Shown here: piece by piece, positions 41,794 to 50,297 of the stretch | Numbering within the stretch: the stretch's first letter is position 1 | Layout of the letters: each line of letters begins with the position of its first letter | Assembly (NCBI RefSeq): GCF_025244925.1 | Contig: NZ_CP104275.1 | Location: 744,001 to 808,000, forward strand | Direction: 5' to 3' | DNA: 64,000 nucleotides | From: Arthrobacter zhaoxinii | GTDB taxonomy: Bacteria > Actinomycetota > Actinomycetes > Actinomycetales > Micrococcaceae | Notes under the pieces: generated by a model | What the model was told of the DNA's origin: nothing | What the model saw: the letters and a program-made list of their open reading frames with translations, nothing else | Database searches by the model: none | Translations under genes and position numbers: made by a program

Positions 41794-42978
41794 ATGCCGA
41801 ATACGCTTCCGCCGGACACCGTTGCTGTCCTCGGCGGCGGAGTGCTGGGACTCTCAACCGCGGTGCAGCTGCTGCGCGGCGGTGCGGATGTGCTGCTGGT
41901 GACGGAGGCGGAGGTAGGCAGCGGTGCCTCCGGGCGCTCGCTGTCCTGGCTGAACGCCGGCGGCGGCTACGGGGAGGACTACTACCTGCTGCGGATGGCC
42001 GGCATCGACCGCTACCGGACCCTGCTGGCACGGAACCCCGGCCTCGACTGGCTGGCCTTCGACGGCGGCCTGTACTGGGACGATGATCCGTTCACCGTGG
42101 TCGAGCGGCACAACAGCCAGACCCGGCAGGGCTACGACGCCCGGATGCTGGAACGCGAGGAGGTCCCCGGCGCCGTAGCCGGAGTGGAGCCAGGTGTGCT
42201 GCCGCACCGGGTGCTGGTCAATCCGGGGGAGGGCTGGGTGTCGCTGCCGCACCTGGTCCGGCACCTGGCCGAGGAGTTCACGCTGCGCGGCGGCATCCTG
42301 ATCGAACACGCGGGTCGGTGCACGCTCACCCGCGGCACTGTTCCCGATGCTGTTCCCGGCGCTGTTCCCGGCGCTGAAGGCACCGACGACGGCATCAGGG
42401 TGCGCGGGCTGCGCACCGCCGGCGGGGAAGAATACGCGGCCGGCGCCGTCGTCGTCGCCTGCGGGGCCGGCACCTCGGCGGTGCTGGCCGAGGCCGGAGT
42501 GCAGCTGCCCGACGCCTCGGACCCGGCGATGCTGGTGATCAGCGAACCTGTGGAGCACGGGCTGCGGGCTGTGCTGAACACTCCGCGGATCTCGCTCCGT
42601 CCGCATCCCGGCGGACGGCTCGCCATGGACTCCACCTGGTATCTGGACCGGGTGGAACGCCGCGCCGACGGCAGCTGGAGCGTGGATCCGAAGTTGCCGG
42701 CCGAGCTGGCGGCGGAAGCGACCCGGGTGCTGGCCGGGCATCCCGAGGTGGTGCCGCAGAGCTGGCATCCCGGGCTGAAGCCGGTGCCCGGGGACGGCGA
42801 GCCCGTGCTCGGTGAGCTGGCCGCGCTGCCCGGCTGCTGGGCAGTGTTTACCCATTCCGGGGCCACACTGGGCCTGATCGCGGGGGAGCTCGTCGCCGAC
42901 GAGATCCTCACCGGCCGCCGGCATCCGCTGCTGGCACCGTTCCGGGCCGAGCGTTTCGGCTTCGGCTGGGACTCCTAA
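41794..42978 (+). CDS. FAD-dependent oxidoreductase, DAO family
   Basis: A 394-residue flavoprotein of the D-amino-acid oxidase/glycine oxidase fold. The ADP-binding motif VAVLGGGVLGLSTAVQLL is at residues 10-27, GSGASGRSLSWLNAGG follows, and the C-terminal FAD block is GCWAVFTHSGATLGLIAG. Substrate could be an amino acid or a related amine. A local direct repeat of 12 bases (CTGTTCCCGGCG, near 42350) codes for PGAVPGAVPGA. AAAGGGGAAAAG precedes the ATG. Neighbours are unrelated in function, so no pathway can be inferred. Confidence 0.87.
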   Translation: MPNTLPPDTVAVLGGGVLGLSTAVQLLRGGADVLLVTEAEVGSGASGRSLSWLNAGGGYGEDYYLLRMAGIDRYRTLLARNPGLDWLAFDGGLYWDDDPFTVVERHNSQTRQGYDARMLEREEVPGAVAGVEPGVLPHRVLVNPGEGWVSLPHLVRHLAEEFTLRGGILIEHAGRCTLTRGTVPDAVPGAVPGAEGTDDGIRVRGLRTAGGEEYAAGAVVVACGAGTSAVLAEAGVQLPDASDPAMLVISEPVEHGLRAVLNTPRISLRPHPGGRLAMDSTWYLDRVERRADGSWSVDPKLPAELAAEATRVLAGHPEVVPQSWHPGLKPVPGDGEPVLGELAALPGCWAVFTHSGATLGLIAGELVADEILTGRRHPLLAPFRAERFGFGWDS

Positions 42979-43004
42979 GCGGGGGATTCCTAAGCCTGGG
43001 ACTG

Positions 43005-44192
43005 CTAAGCCGGATGCGGCGCGGCCAGCACCGGAGCGAAGGCCAGTTCCGCGGCGCCCACCAGCAGCAGCTCGGAACGCAGCGCCGCCCGGCGCAGCTG
43101 CACCCGCTCGCCCAGGCCGGCCACCGCCTCGGCGGCAACAGCTCCGGTCAGGCGTTCCGGATTGGCAGCAAACAGGGTGCCGAGGAAACCGCCCAGGACA
43201 ATCGCGTCCGGGTTGAAGATGTTGACGAAGTTCGTCAGTGCCACTGCCAGCTGATCCAGCTGCCGGTCCACCTCCGCGTTGACGGAATCATTCCGGGGTT
43301 CGGCCATTGCGGCGTCCAGGGTGTCCTGATCGGCGCGGTCCAGATTCAGCGCGTCCAGCAGCCGGGCCAGGTTCACTTCGGTTTCCAGGCAGCCGCGACG
43401 GCCGCAGTGGCACGAAGCGCCGGCGCTGTTGACCTGCGTGTGCCCGAGTTCGCCCGCGTAACCGTCCGCTCCGCGCAGCGGTGTGCCGGCAACGATGATC
43501 CCGCCGCCGATCCCGCTCGCGCTGCCGTTGAGGTACACGGTGTTTTCCGTGTCGACGGCGGCACCGAACAGGGTTTCGGCCACCGACCCCAGCGTGGCGT
43601 CGTTGCCGGCGAAGACCGGCAACGCCAGTGCCTGGGCCAGGGGAGCGGCCAGCGGTTCGTTCCGCCAACCCAGATGCGGGGCCAGCAGCACCTGTCCGTC
43701 GGAGGTTCGGGTGAGTCCGGGCACGGCCACGCCCACGCCGGCAATCCGGTCCATGGCGGCCAGATCCGGAGCCATCCCGGCGAGCACGGCGCGGGTGATG
43801 CTGACTGTTTCATCCACGCTCGGCGGCGAGACGGTGTCATGGCGGACCCGGCGGTGCACCCGGCCGCCCAGGCCCACGAGGCCCACGGTCACGGCGTCGA
43901 CGTCGGGGTGGACCACCACGGCAGCCACCCGCTCATTGGGATGGACCAGCGGACTCGGCCGCCCGACGCGTCCGGCGGGCGGATCCGTCTCATAGGCCAG
44001 CCCCATGGCGGCCAGATCTGTTGCCAGTGCGCCGACGGTGGAGCGGTTAAAGCCCGTGAGGCGGGTCAGGTCCGCGCGGGAAAGCGGGCCGCTCCGGTGC
44101 AGCAGGGTCAGGATGCGCGAAAGGTTGGCGGAGCGCAGGTTGTCCGTGCCGCGACCTGCCGGTGCGGACGCGCTGATAATGCTGCGTTCCAC
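43005..44192 (-). CDS. ROK-family transcriptional repressor, XylR-type
   Basis: A 395-residue ROK repressor. The N-terminal winged HTH reads [35 protein letters not shown]. The ROK sugar-kinase-like domain includes [30 protein letters not shown] and the zinc motif [10 protein letters not shown]. Divergent from xylA with a 202-base gap, so it is very likely the xylose repressor; xylose or its products would release it. GTG at 44192 is the start. Two dyads of matching design lie in the gap, one near each promoter. Confidence 0.9.
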   Translation of the reverse strand: MERSIISASAPAGRGTDNLRSANLSRILTLLHRSGPLSRADLTRLTGFNRSTVGALATDLAAMGLAYETDPPAGRVGRPSPLVHPNERVAAVVVHPDVDAVTVGLVGLGGRVHRRVRHDTVSPPSVDETVSITRAVLAGMAPDLAAMDRIAGVGVAVPGLTRTSDGQVLLAPHLGWRNEPLAAPLAQALALPVFAGNDATLGSVAETLFGAAVDTENTVYLNGSASGIGGGIIVAGTPLRGADGYAGELGHTQVNSAGASCHCGRRGCLETEVNLARLLDALNLDRADQDTLDAAMAEPRNDSVNAEVDRQLDQLAVALTNFVNIFNPDAIVLGGFLGTLFAANPERLTGAVAAEAVAGLGERVQLRRAALRSELLLVGAAELAFAPVLAAPHPA

Positions 44193-44247
44193 TCTGCGTT
44201 TCCCCTCCCTGTCGCTGTCCCTTCCAGCCTACCCGCCGGCGGACGCC

Positions 44248-44270
44248 TTTAGTTGGACATGGCAACAAAA
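44248..44270. promoter_or_regulatory. candidate XylR operator, repressor side
   Basis: TTTAGTTG, 7 bases, CAACAAAA: a dyad with 7 of 8 arm positions matching. It lies 56 bases upstream of the ROK repressor start, fit for autoregulation. It shares the TTG-N7-CAA core with the site at 44348-44370. Confidence 0.55.
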
Positions 44271-44325
44271 TCCTGCGGGAAGCCCGCGACCGTCCGGATT
44301 GTCCCGGTCGAAAGCCCGGCAGGCA

Positions 44326-44354
44326 TTGACATGCGAGCAGTGTCACAATATGTT
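44326..44354 (+). promoter_or_regulatory. xylA promoter
   Basis: TTGACA at 44326-44331, 17-base spacer, TATGTT at 44349-44354. It is close to the sigma-70 consensus and lies about 40 bases upstream of the xylA start. The second operator-like dyad covers the -10 and the expected start point. Confidence 0.75.
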
Positions 44355-44370
44355 GTTGGTTCCAACTAAT
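44348..44370. promoter_or_regulatory. candidate XylR operator over the xylA promoter
   Basis: ATATGTTG, 7 bases, CAACTAAT: dyad arms match at 6 of 8 positions and have the same 7-base spacing as the site at 44248-44270. It overlaps the -10 of the xylA promoter, the classic place for a repressor. Binding by the divergent ROK protein is inference. Confidence 0.6.
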
Positions 44371-44394
44371 ACTTCATCTGGAGCTAACGTGACA

Positions 44395-45576
44395 ATGACG
44401 CCATCGCCTTCCGACCGTTTTACCTTCGGCCTCTGGACCATCGGCTGGACCGGAACCGATCCGTTCGGCACTCCCACCCGCGCGGACCTGGACCCCATCA
44501 AGGGCATGCACAAGCTCGCGGAACTAGGTGCCTACGGGGTGACCTTCCACGACAATGACCTGATTCCCTTCGACGCCACGGCGCAGGAGCGGGAACTGAT
44601 CCTGAAGAACTTCACCGACGCGTTGGCGGAAACCGGCCTGAAGGTTCCCATGGTCACCACCAACCTGTTCAGCCACCCGGTGTTCAAGGACGGAGGCTTC
44701 ACCTCCAATGACCGCTCCGTGCGACGCTTCGCACTGCGCAAGGTCCTGACGAACATCGATCTGGCCGCGGAACTCGGCGCCGAAACCTTCGTGATGTGGG
44801 GCGGCCGTGAAGGCAGCGAGTACGACGGATCCAAGGACTTCGCCGCAGCATTCGATCGGATGAAGGAAGGCGTGGACACTGTTGCCGGCTACGTCAAGGA
44901 AAAGGGTTACAACCTGCGCTTGGCGATTGAGCCCAAGCCGAACGAGCCGCGCGGCGACATCTTCCTGCCGACCATCGGCCACGCGCTGGCTTTCATCAGC
45001 CAGCTGGACAACGGCGACATTGTCGGCCTGAACCCGGAGACCGGTCACGAGCAGATGGCCGGGCTGAACTTCACCCACGGCATCGCCCAGGCCCTGTGGT
45101 CCGGCAAGCTGTTCCACATTGACCTCAACGGCCAGAAGTCGATCAAGTTCGACCAGGACCTGGTGTTCGGACACGGCGACCTCACGAGTGCCTTCTTCAC
45201 CGTGGACCTGCTGGAAAACGGCTTCCCCAACGGTGGTCCGCGTTACGAAGGTCCGAGGCACTTCGACTACAAGGCCTCCCGCACCGAGGGCTACGAGGGT
45301 GTCTGGGAATCGGCCAAGGCCAACATGGGTATGTACCTGATGCTCAAGGAACGCGCCCTGGCGTTCCGCGCCGATCCGGAGGTGCAGGAAGCCCTGCAGT
45401 ACTCCGGTGTTACCGAGCTGGGCCAGCCCACGCTGGCTGCCGGTGAGTCGGTTGCGGACCTGCTTTCCGACACGGCGTCCTTCGAGGACTTCGACGCCAA
45501 CGCTGCCGCGGAACGCGACTTTGGCTTTGTGAAGCTGAACCAGCTGGCACTGGAACACCTGATGGGTGCCCGCTAA
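44395..45576 (+). CDS. xylA: xylose isomerase XylA
   Basis: A 393-residue class I (actinobacterial) xylose isomerase: converts D-xylose to D-xylulose with two divalent metals. Family blocks: [75 protein letters not shown] (metal-binding Glu), [23 protein letters not shown] and [10 protein letters not shown]. Length is typical of Arthrobacter and Streptomyces enzymes. ATG at 44395 and GTG at 44389 are both possible: GGAG at 44380-44383 is 5 bases from the GTG and 11 from the ATG. First gene of the xyl operon. Confidence 0.97.
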   Translation: MTPSPSDRFTFGLWTIGWTGTDPFGTPTRADLDPIKGMHKLAELGAYGVTFHDNDLIPFDATAQERELILKNFTDALAETGLKVPMVTTNLFSHPVFKDGGFTSNDRSVRRFALRKVLTNIDLAAELGAETFVMWGGREGSEYDGSKDFAAAFDRMKEGVDTVAGYVKEKGYNLRLAIEPKPNEPRGDIFLPTIGHALAFISQLDNGDIVGLNPETGHEQMAGLNFTHGIAQALWSGKLFHIDLNGQKSIKFDQDLVFGHGDLTSAFFTVDLLENGFPNGGPRYEGPRHFDYKASRTEGYEGVWESAKANMGMYLMLKERALAFRADPEVQEALQYSGVTELGQPTLAAGESVADLLSDTASFEDFDANAAAERDFGFVKLNQLALEHLMGAR

Positions 45577-45612
45577 GCTGCCTGCGCACGGCGCCGCACA
45601 CCACTGAATCGT

Positions 45613-45652
45613 GCTGCCGTCGGCTCTCCTTGGGGGGAGAGCCGGCGGCAGC
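45613..45652. terminator. hairpin between xylA and xylB, 17-bp stem
   Basis: GCTGCCGTCGGCTCTCC pairs with GGAGAGCCGGCGGCAGC (one G-U pair) around a 6-base loop. It lies in the 98-base gap between xylA and xylB. A partial terminator or RNA-stabilising stem that lets xylA outproduce xylB is likely, since xylB has no clear promoter of its own. Confidence 0.6.
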
Positions 45653-45674
45653 GCCCTTTGAAAGGCTCACCACC

Positions 45675-47096
45675 ATGCCCCTCGTTGCCGGAGTCGACAG
45701 CTCCACCCAGTCCTGCAAAATAGTCATCCGCGACGCACACACCGGCGCACTGGTGCGCGAGGGCACGGCCCGCCACCCGGCGGGTACCGAGGTTGACCCG
45801 GAAGCGTGGTGGGCTGCGTTTCAAGAAGCGGCGGCGGCCGCCGGGGGACTGGACGACGTCGACGCCGTCTCGGTGGGCGGGCAGCAGCACGGCATGGTCT
45901 GCCTCGATGAAACCGGTGCAGTTGTCCGCCCGGCCCTGCTCTGGAACGATGTGCGTTCCGCTGCGGCTGCGGACAAGCTCGTTGCCGACGCCGGACCCGA
46001 CGGCGCCCGCTACTGGGCCGAGACCACGGGATCGGTGCCCGTGGCCTCCATTACTGCCACGAAGCTGCGCTGGCTGGCGGAGAACGAACCGGAAAACGCC
46101 GCCCGAACGGCTGCTGTCTGCCTTCCGCATGACTGGCTGAGCTGGCGGCTGGCCGGTTTCGGCCCCGGCAGCGGCGCCGAAGGGCTGGCAGCGCTGACCA
46201 CCGACCGGTCCGATGCCTCCGGCACCGGTTACTGGTCCCCGTCCACGGGGAAGTACCTGCCGGAGGTCCTCGAACAGACCCTCGGCCATGTCCCGCAGTT
46301 GCCCCGCGTACTGGGCCCGCTCGAGGCCGGCGGCCGTACCCCGGCCGGTGCCCTGATCGGCCCGGGTGCCGGCGACAACGCCGCGGCCGGACTGGGTGTT
46401 GCTGCCGGGGTAGGGGACGTGGTGGTCTCGATCGGCACCTCCGGCACCGTGTTTGCGGTCGCCGACGCTCCGACGTCGGACGCCACCGGTCTGGTGGCCG
46501 GTTTTGCCGACGCCACCGGCAACTTCCTGCCGCTGGCCTGCACCCTGAACGCCTCCCGCGTGCTGGACGCCACCGCGGCCCTGCTCGGGGTGGACCTGAA
46601 TGAACTGACCCGGCTGGCCCTCTCCGCTCCGGCTGGTGCCGACGGTCTGGTGATGGTGCCTTACTTCGAGGGCGAACGCACCCCCAACCTGCCCGATGCC
46701 ACCGGGTCCCTGCACGGTATGACGCTGCGGAACTTCACCCCGGCGAACCTGGCCCGTGCCGCCGTCGAGGCCGTGGCCTGCTCGCTCGCGGACGGCTTCG
46801 CGGCGTTGAAGGACACCGGGGTCTCCGCCCAGCGGGTGATTCTGGTGGGCGGCGCGGCCCGGTCCGAGGCAATCCAGCAGTCCATTGCGGCTGTCTTCGG
46901 CCTTCCGGTCACCGTCCCGAGTCCGGGGGAGTACGTCGCGGACGGTGCTGCCCGTCAGGCTGCCGCCCTGCTCACCGGAGCCTGGCCTGCCTGGAACGAC
47001 GGCGCGTCGGTGGTGGTGACGGCCGATCCCGCCCCCGGGGTGCTGCAGCGTTACCGGCAGGCTGCCGGAACTGCGACGCTGCCGGCAGCCCGGTAG
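45675..47096 (+). CDS. xylB: xylulokinase XylB
   Basis: A 473-residue FGGY-family kinase that phosphorylates D-xylulose to xylulose 5-phosphate. N-terminal [16 protein letters not shown] is the phosphate-1 region, [16 protein letters not shown] and LLWNDVRS form the sugar site, and [16 protein letters not shown] and [19 protein letters not shown] are the FGGY C-terminal blocks (phosphate 2 and adenosine). ATG at 45675 has AAAGG upstream. Follows xylA and precedes an aldose epimerase by 9 bases, as expected for one operon. Confidence 0.96.
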   Translation: MPLVAGVDSSTQSCKIVIRDAHTGALVREGTARHPAGTEVDPEAWWAAFQEAAAAAGGLDDVDAVSVGGQQHGMVCLDETGAVVRPALLWNDVRSAAAADKLVADAGPDGARYWAETTGSVPVASITATKLRWLAENEPENAARTAAVCLPHDWLSWRLAGFGPGSGAEGLAALTTDRSDASGTGYWSPSTGKYLPEVLEQTLGHVPQLPRVLGPLEAGGRTPAGALIGPGAGDNAAAGLGVAAGVGDVVVSIGTSGTVFAVADAPTSDATGLVAGFADATGNFLPLACTLNASRVLDATAALLGVDLNELTRLALSAPAGADGLVMVPYFEGERTPNLPDATGSLHGMTLRNFTPANLARAAVEAVACSLADGFAALKDTGVSAQRVILVGGAARSEAIQQSIAAVFGLPVTVPSPGEYVADGAARQAAALLTGAWPAWNDGASVVVTADPAPGVLQRYRQAAGTATLPAAR

Positions 47097-47105
47097 GATC
47101 GGCGC

Positions 47106-48023
47106 ATGAGAACCTCTTTCGGCCCCAACGGCCATCCTGTCGAACTGGCTGCCGGGGATTACCGGGCCACCATTTTGCCCGTCGGGGCTGCGCTCGCCGG
47201 GCTGACCCGCGGGGGCCGGCACCTGGTGCTGCCGTTGGATCCGGACACCATCCCGCAGGCCTTCACCGGCAAGGTACTGATGCCCTGGCCGAACCGGATT
47301 GTCGGCGGCCGCTACACCTTCGAGGGCACCGACTACCAGGTTCCGGTCAATGAACCCGAGACCGGGATGGCCCTGCACGGGCTGGTGGCCTGGGACGCCT
47401 GGGATGTTGTTGAATCCTCGCCGGAGCGCGTGGTGCTGCGGCACCGGCTGATGGGCCAGCCCGGGTATCCGTTCCAGCTGGAGCTGGAAGCGGTCTATGC
47501 GCTCGACGCCGAGTCCGGGCTGAGTGTGGAGCTCACCGCCGTCAACGCCGGCACCGCGTCCGCGCCCTACGGCGTTTCGGCGCACCCGTACCTCACTGCA
47601 GACCAGGTGTCGGTGGACCGCTGTGTGCTGGACGTTCCCGCCGCGCAGGTTCTCGGCGGTCCCGAGCAGCCCGGCAGGCCGCTGGACCTGAGCGAACTGC
47701 GGGACACCGCGGGCACCGTGCTGGCCTTCTCCGCTCCGGAACCGATCGGTGCCCGCACTGCGGACCATGCCTTCACAGGCCTGCCCGACGGCGACTGGCA
47801 GGTGACGCTCACCGACCCGGAGACCGGCGTCGGCTCCGTGCTGTCCTCCGTCGGCAAGGATGCACCGTGGTTGCAGGTCTACTCCGGCGAGAAGATGGAC
47901 CGCCTCGGCGTCGCCGTCGAACCGATGACCTGCCCACCGGACGCCTTCAATTCCGGGGAGGGCCTGATTGTGCTCGCTCCCGGTGAGGAGCATCGACTGG
48001 CTTACCGGATCGCTGCTGCCTAA
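47106..48023 (+). CDS. aldose 1-epimerase family protein
   Basis: A 305-residue galactose-mutarotase-fold protein. PWPNRIVGGRYTFEG, MALHGLVAWDAW (catalytic His region), YGVSAHPYLT (second His) and VAVEPMTCPPDAFN (catalytic Glu) are in place. It interconverts sugar anomers; after xylAB it probably supplies alpha-D-xylose for the isomerase. It starts 9 bases after xylB, so it is co-transcribed. Confidence 0.93.
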   Translation: MRTSFGPNGHPVELAAGDYRATILPVGAALAGLTRGGRHLVLPLDPDTIPQAFTGKVLMPWPNRIVGGRYTFEGTDYQVPVNEPETGMALHGLVAWDAWDVVESSPERVVLRHRLMGQPGYPFQLELEAVYALDAESGLSVELTAVNAGTASAPYGVSAHPYLTADQVSVDRCVLDVPAAQVLGGPEQPGRPLDLSELRDTAGTVLAFSAPEPIGARTADHAFTGLPDGDWQVTLTDPETGVGSVLSSVGKDAPWLQVYSGEKMDRLGVAVEPMTCPPDAFNSGEGLIVLAPGEEHRLAYRIAAA

Positions 48024-48073
48024 CCGCCGGGCTGTCCTGTTTCCTGACGGGAAACCGGCCTACCCTTTGAGGT

Positions 48074-48535
48074 ATGACTCAGGATCCCGTCGAGTCCAAT
48101 CCCGACCATTACAAAGTGGTGTTCGAAAACGATCGCGTGCGCGTGCTTGAGTACCGCGACAGTCCCGGCCATACCAGCGTTATGCATCGGCATCCGGACA
48201 GCGTGATGCTCACCGCCAGTCCCTTTCGGCGGCGGTTGCACTCGGGCGGGGGACCCGGGGTAGTACCGGGACCAGGACCCGGAGCAGGTCCGGGAGCCGG
48301 TCCCGGGCCGTTGCCGGGGCCGGGCGGACCGGCTCCCGCTCCGGGCGGACCGACTCCCGCCCCGGGCGGCGGAATGGACGTGGAACTGCCCGCGGGTGCC
48401 GTTCGTTGGCTTCCCGCCCAGGAGCACTACGGTGAAAACACTGGAGAGACGGACACCCATGTGTTTTTCGTGGAGCTGAAGGAACCGGACCCGTCGGGGG
48501 AGATGCCGGGCGGGGCCGGGCCTGCCGGCCTCTGA
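48074..48535 (+). CDS. cupin-fold protein with Gly-Pro repeat insert
   Basis: A 153-residue protein. The ends form a small cupin of a family common in actinobacteria: HYKVVFENDRVRVLEYRDSP, TSVMHRHPDSVMLT (metal-binding His pair), then VELPAGAVRWLPAQEHYGEN and THVFFVELKEPD. Between RRRLHSGG and MDVELP lie about 40 residues made almost only of Gly, Pro and Ala. They are encoded by imperfect short tandem repeats at about 48250-48370. Relatives I recall have only a few residues there. The ATG at 48074 is preceded by TTTGAGG. Function unknown. Confidence 0.8.
   Translation: MTQDPVESNPDHYKVVFENDRVRVLEYRDSPGHTSVMHRHPDSVMLTASPFRRRLHSGGGPGVVPGPGPGAGPGAGPGPLPGPGGPAPAPGGPTPAPGGGMDVELPAGAVRWLPAQEHYGENTGETDTHVFFVELKEPDPSGEMPGGAGPAGL
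48250..48370 (+). repeat. imperfect GGNCCNGG-type coding repeats
   Basis: About 120 bases of imperfect 6- to 18-base tandem units rich in CCGGG and CGGACC. Two longer units (CCGCTCCGGGCGGACC and a near copy) lie at 48337-48367. They code the Gly-Pro-Ala insert of the cupin gene and keep its frame. Such repeats can expand or contract by slippage. Confidence 0.6.
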
Positions 48536-48566
48536 CCTGCTCTTTCAGCCGCTGTAGACTTCCCGG

Positions 48567-49097
48567 ATGCAAACCCTGGAGACCGCTCGGCTGACTCTTC
48601 GCCCCTTCACCGCCGAGGATGCGGATTTCGTTCTCGATTTGTACTCCCGCATGGAGGTGCAGCGTTTTCTCGGCGTCGATCCGAAGCTGATGAGGGATCG
48701 GTCCGAGGCGACCACCCTGATCGAGGCATGGACCCGCAGGGACGACGGAACCTGCGGCATCTGGGCGGTACAGGAACAGGACACCGGGAAGCTGGCCGGG
48801 ACTCTGCTGCTCAAGCCCATTCCGGCGTCGGGACCGGAAAGAAAACCCTCCGGCGACATTGAGATCGGCTGGCATTTCCATCCCGACAGTTGGGGCAAGG
48901 GGTACGCGTCGGAGGCCGGTGTGGCTGTGCTGGCACACGCGTTCGCTGCGGGGCTGCCGCAGGTCGTGGCCGTGACCAACCCTGCCAACACGGCGTCGAT
49001 GCGAGTGTGTAAGAAGATCGGGATGATTCCCCGGGGCACCACGGACCGGTACTACAACACCGTCTGCGAGCTGTTCACGGCCGAGAACCCGGGCTAA
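48567..49097 (+). CDS. GNAT-family N-acetyltransferase (RimJ/RimL-like)
   Basis: A 176-residue GNAT protein of the RimJ/RimL type. ETARLTLRPFTAEDADFVLDL opens the fold, IGWHFHPDSWGKGYASEAG is the acetyl-CoA-binding block, and VTNPANTASMRVCKKIGM is the motif-B end. It transfers an acetyl group to an amine; the target (protein N-terminus, antibiotic or small molecule) is unknown. It ends with a 4-base tail-to-tail overlap with the esterase gene. Confidence 0.92.
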   Translation: MQTLETARLTLRPFTAEDADFVLDLYSRMEVQRFLGVDPKLMRDRSEATTLIEAWTRRDDGTCGIWAVQEQDTGKLAGTLLLKPIPASGPERKPSGDIEIGWHFHPDSWGKGYASEAGVAVLAHAFAAGLPQVVAVTNPANTASMRVCKKIGMIPRGTTDRYYNTVCELFTAENPG

Positions 49098-50092
49098 CCC
49101 GCCAGCTGCTTCTGCAGAAATGCCAGCGCCGCGACGTCGTCCTCGATTGCTCCGGCCTCGTGACCATTGAACGGCCAGACCGTCAGCTCCTTCGGCCCGG
49201 CGTAGGTGTTGTACGCGGCGTAGACCGTGGACGGGGGAGTGGTGGTGTCCATCAGCGCCACCGAGAACAGTGCCGGGGCGGTGGCCCGCGGCACCAGGTT
49301 GACGGTGTCGAAGTAGGCCAGCGTCTCCATCACGGTTTCCACCTGTCCGCGCTGGACCGCGAGGTAGTCCCGGATCTCCCGGTACGGATAGGAATCCGTG
49401 ACGGATACTGCCCTCGGGAAATCGCTCAGGAACGGCACGAACGCGACGACGGCGGCCACGTCCGGGCAGAGCGCCGACACCGCCAGGGCCAGCGCTGCGC
49501 CCTGGCTTTGCCCCAGCACTGCTATCCGCATTGGATCCACCTGCACCGAGGACACCTGCGGCAGGGACCGCATCGCCTCCACCGCGCGCACGGCATCGGT
49601 GAACAAACGGCGGTAGTAGTAGGTCTGCGGATCAAGCACGCCGCGGGTCATCATGCCCGGGACCTGCGGGCCGGCGCTGCCCGCGCCGTCGGGGGTGGCG
49701 CCCTTGCTCCAACCGGCGCCCTGTCCGCGGGTATCCATCTGCAGGTGGGCAAATCCGGCCGAAGCCCAGAACAGGTTCTCGTGCGCATCGCCGCGTCCGC
49801 CGCCATAGCCGACAAACTGCACGACGCCGGGCAGCGGGCCGTCGCTGTCCTCGCGCAGGTTCCGGGCCGGCAGCCGCAGCCAGGCACGGATTGGTTCGCC
49901 ACCGAAGCCCGGGAACACCACGTCGTAGAGTTCCACGGTCCTCAGCCCGCTGGGATAGGGCGTGACCTCTACTGCCAGCGGATACGTCCGTGCCTCATCC
50001 AGGGTCTCTGCCCAGAAACGGTCCAGATCTTCCGGTGCACTGGTGCTGCCCCGGTAGGCGGCGAGCTGATCGGCGGGCAGATCGGAGTACAT
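49094..50092 (-). CDS. acetylxylan esterase/cephalosporin-C deacetylase family (AXE1)
   Basis: A 332-residue alpha/beta hydrolase of the AXE1 family. The nucleophile is in IAVLGQSQGAAL, the Asp in SVALMDTTTPPS and the His in WPFNGHEAGA; FVGYGGGRGD and MDTRGQG form the oxyanion and core blocks. Family members remove acetyl groups from xylan oligomers or cephalosporins. Lying close to the xyl operon it may prepare acetylated xylo-oligosaccharides inside the cell; no signal peptide is present. ATG at 50092 follows AGGGAGC. The 205 bases to the next gene hold its promoter. Confidence 0.9.
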   Translation of the reverse strand: MYSDLPADQLAAYRGSTSAPEDLDRFWAETLDEARTYPLAVEVTPYPSGLRTVELYDVVFPGFGGEPIRAWLRLPARNLREDSDGPLPGVVQFVGYGGGRGDAHENLFWASAGFAHLQMDTRGQGAGWSKGATPDGAGSAGPQVPGMMTRGVLDPQTYYYRRLFTDAVRAVEAMRSLPQVSSVQVDPMRIAVLGQSQGAALALAVSALCPDVAAVVAFVPFLSDFPRAVSVTDSYPYREIRDYLAVQRGQVETVMETLAYFDTVNLVPRATAPALFSVALMDTTTPPSTVYAAYNTYAGPKELTVWPFNGHEAGAIEDDVAALAFLQKQLAG

Positions 50093-50297
50093 GCAGCTCC
50101 CTGGTTTCGGCGGTGGCGGTGACGCGGTGACACAGTCCAGTAGCGCCACATCCGCGAGGCAGGGCAGCCGCAACGGGTGGTCGACCACTCGGATTGATCC
50201 GCTCAGGCTAACACCGGCGGTTCGACGGATATCGCAACTGGATGCCCCGAGCCGCAAGTCTCGGTCCCCGGGGCTCCGCACTCGAATTCTCCGGTTG

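Noticed and set aside
45573..47993. 806-codon frame on the minus strand across xylB and the epimerase gene
   Set aside because: The plus strand carries two clear enzymes with intact motifs; the antisense product shows no domain and has shadow-frame composition.
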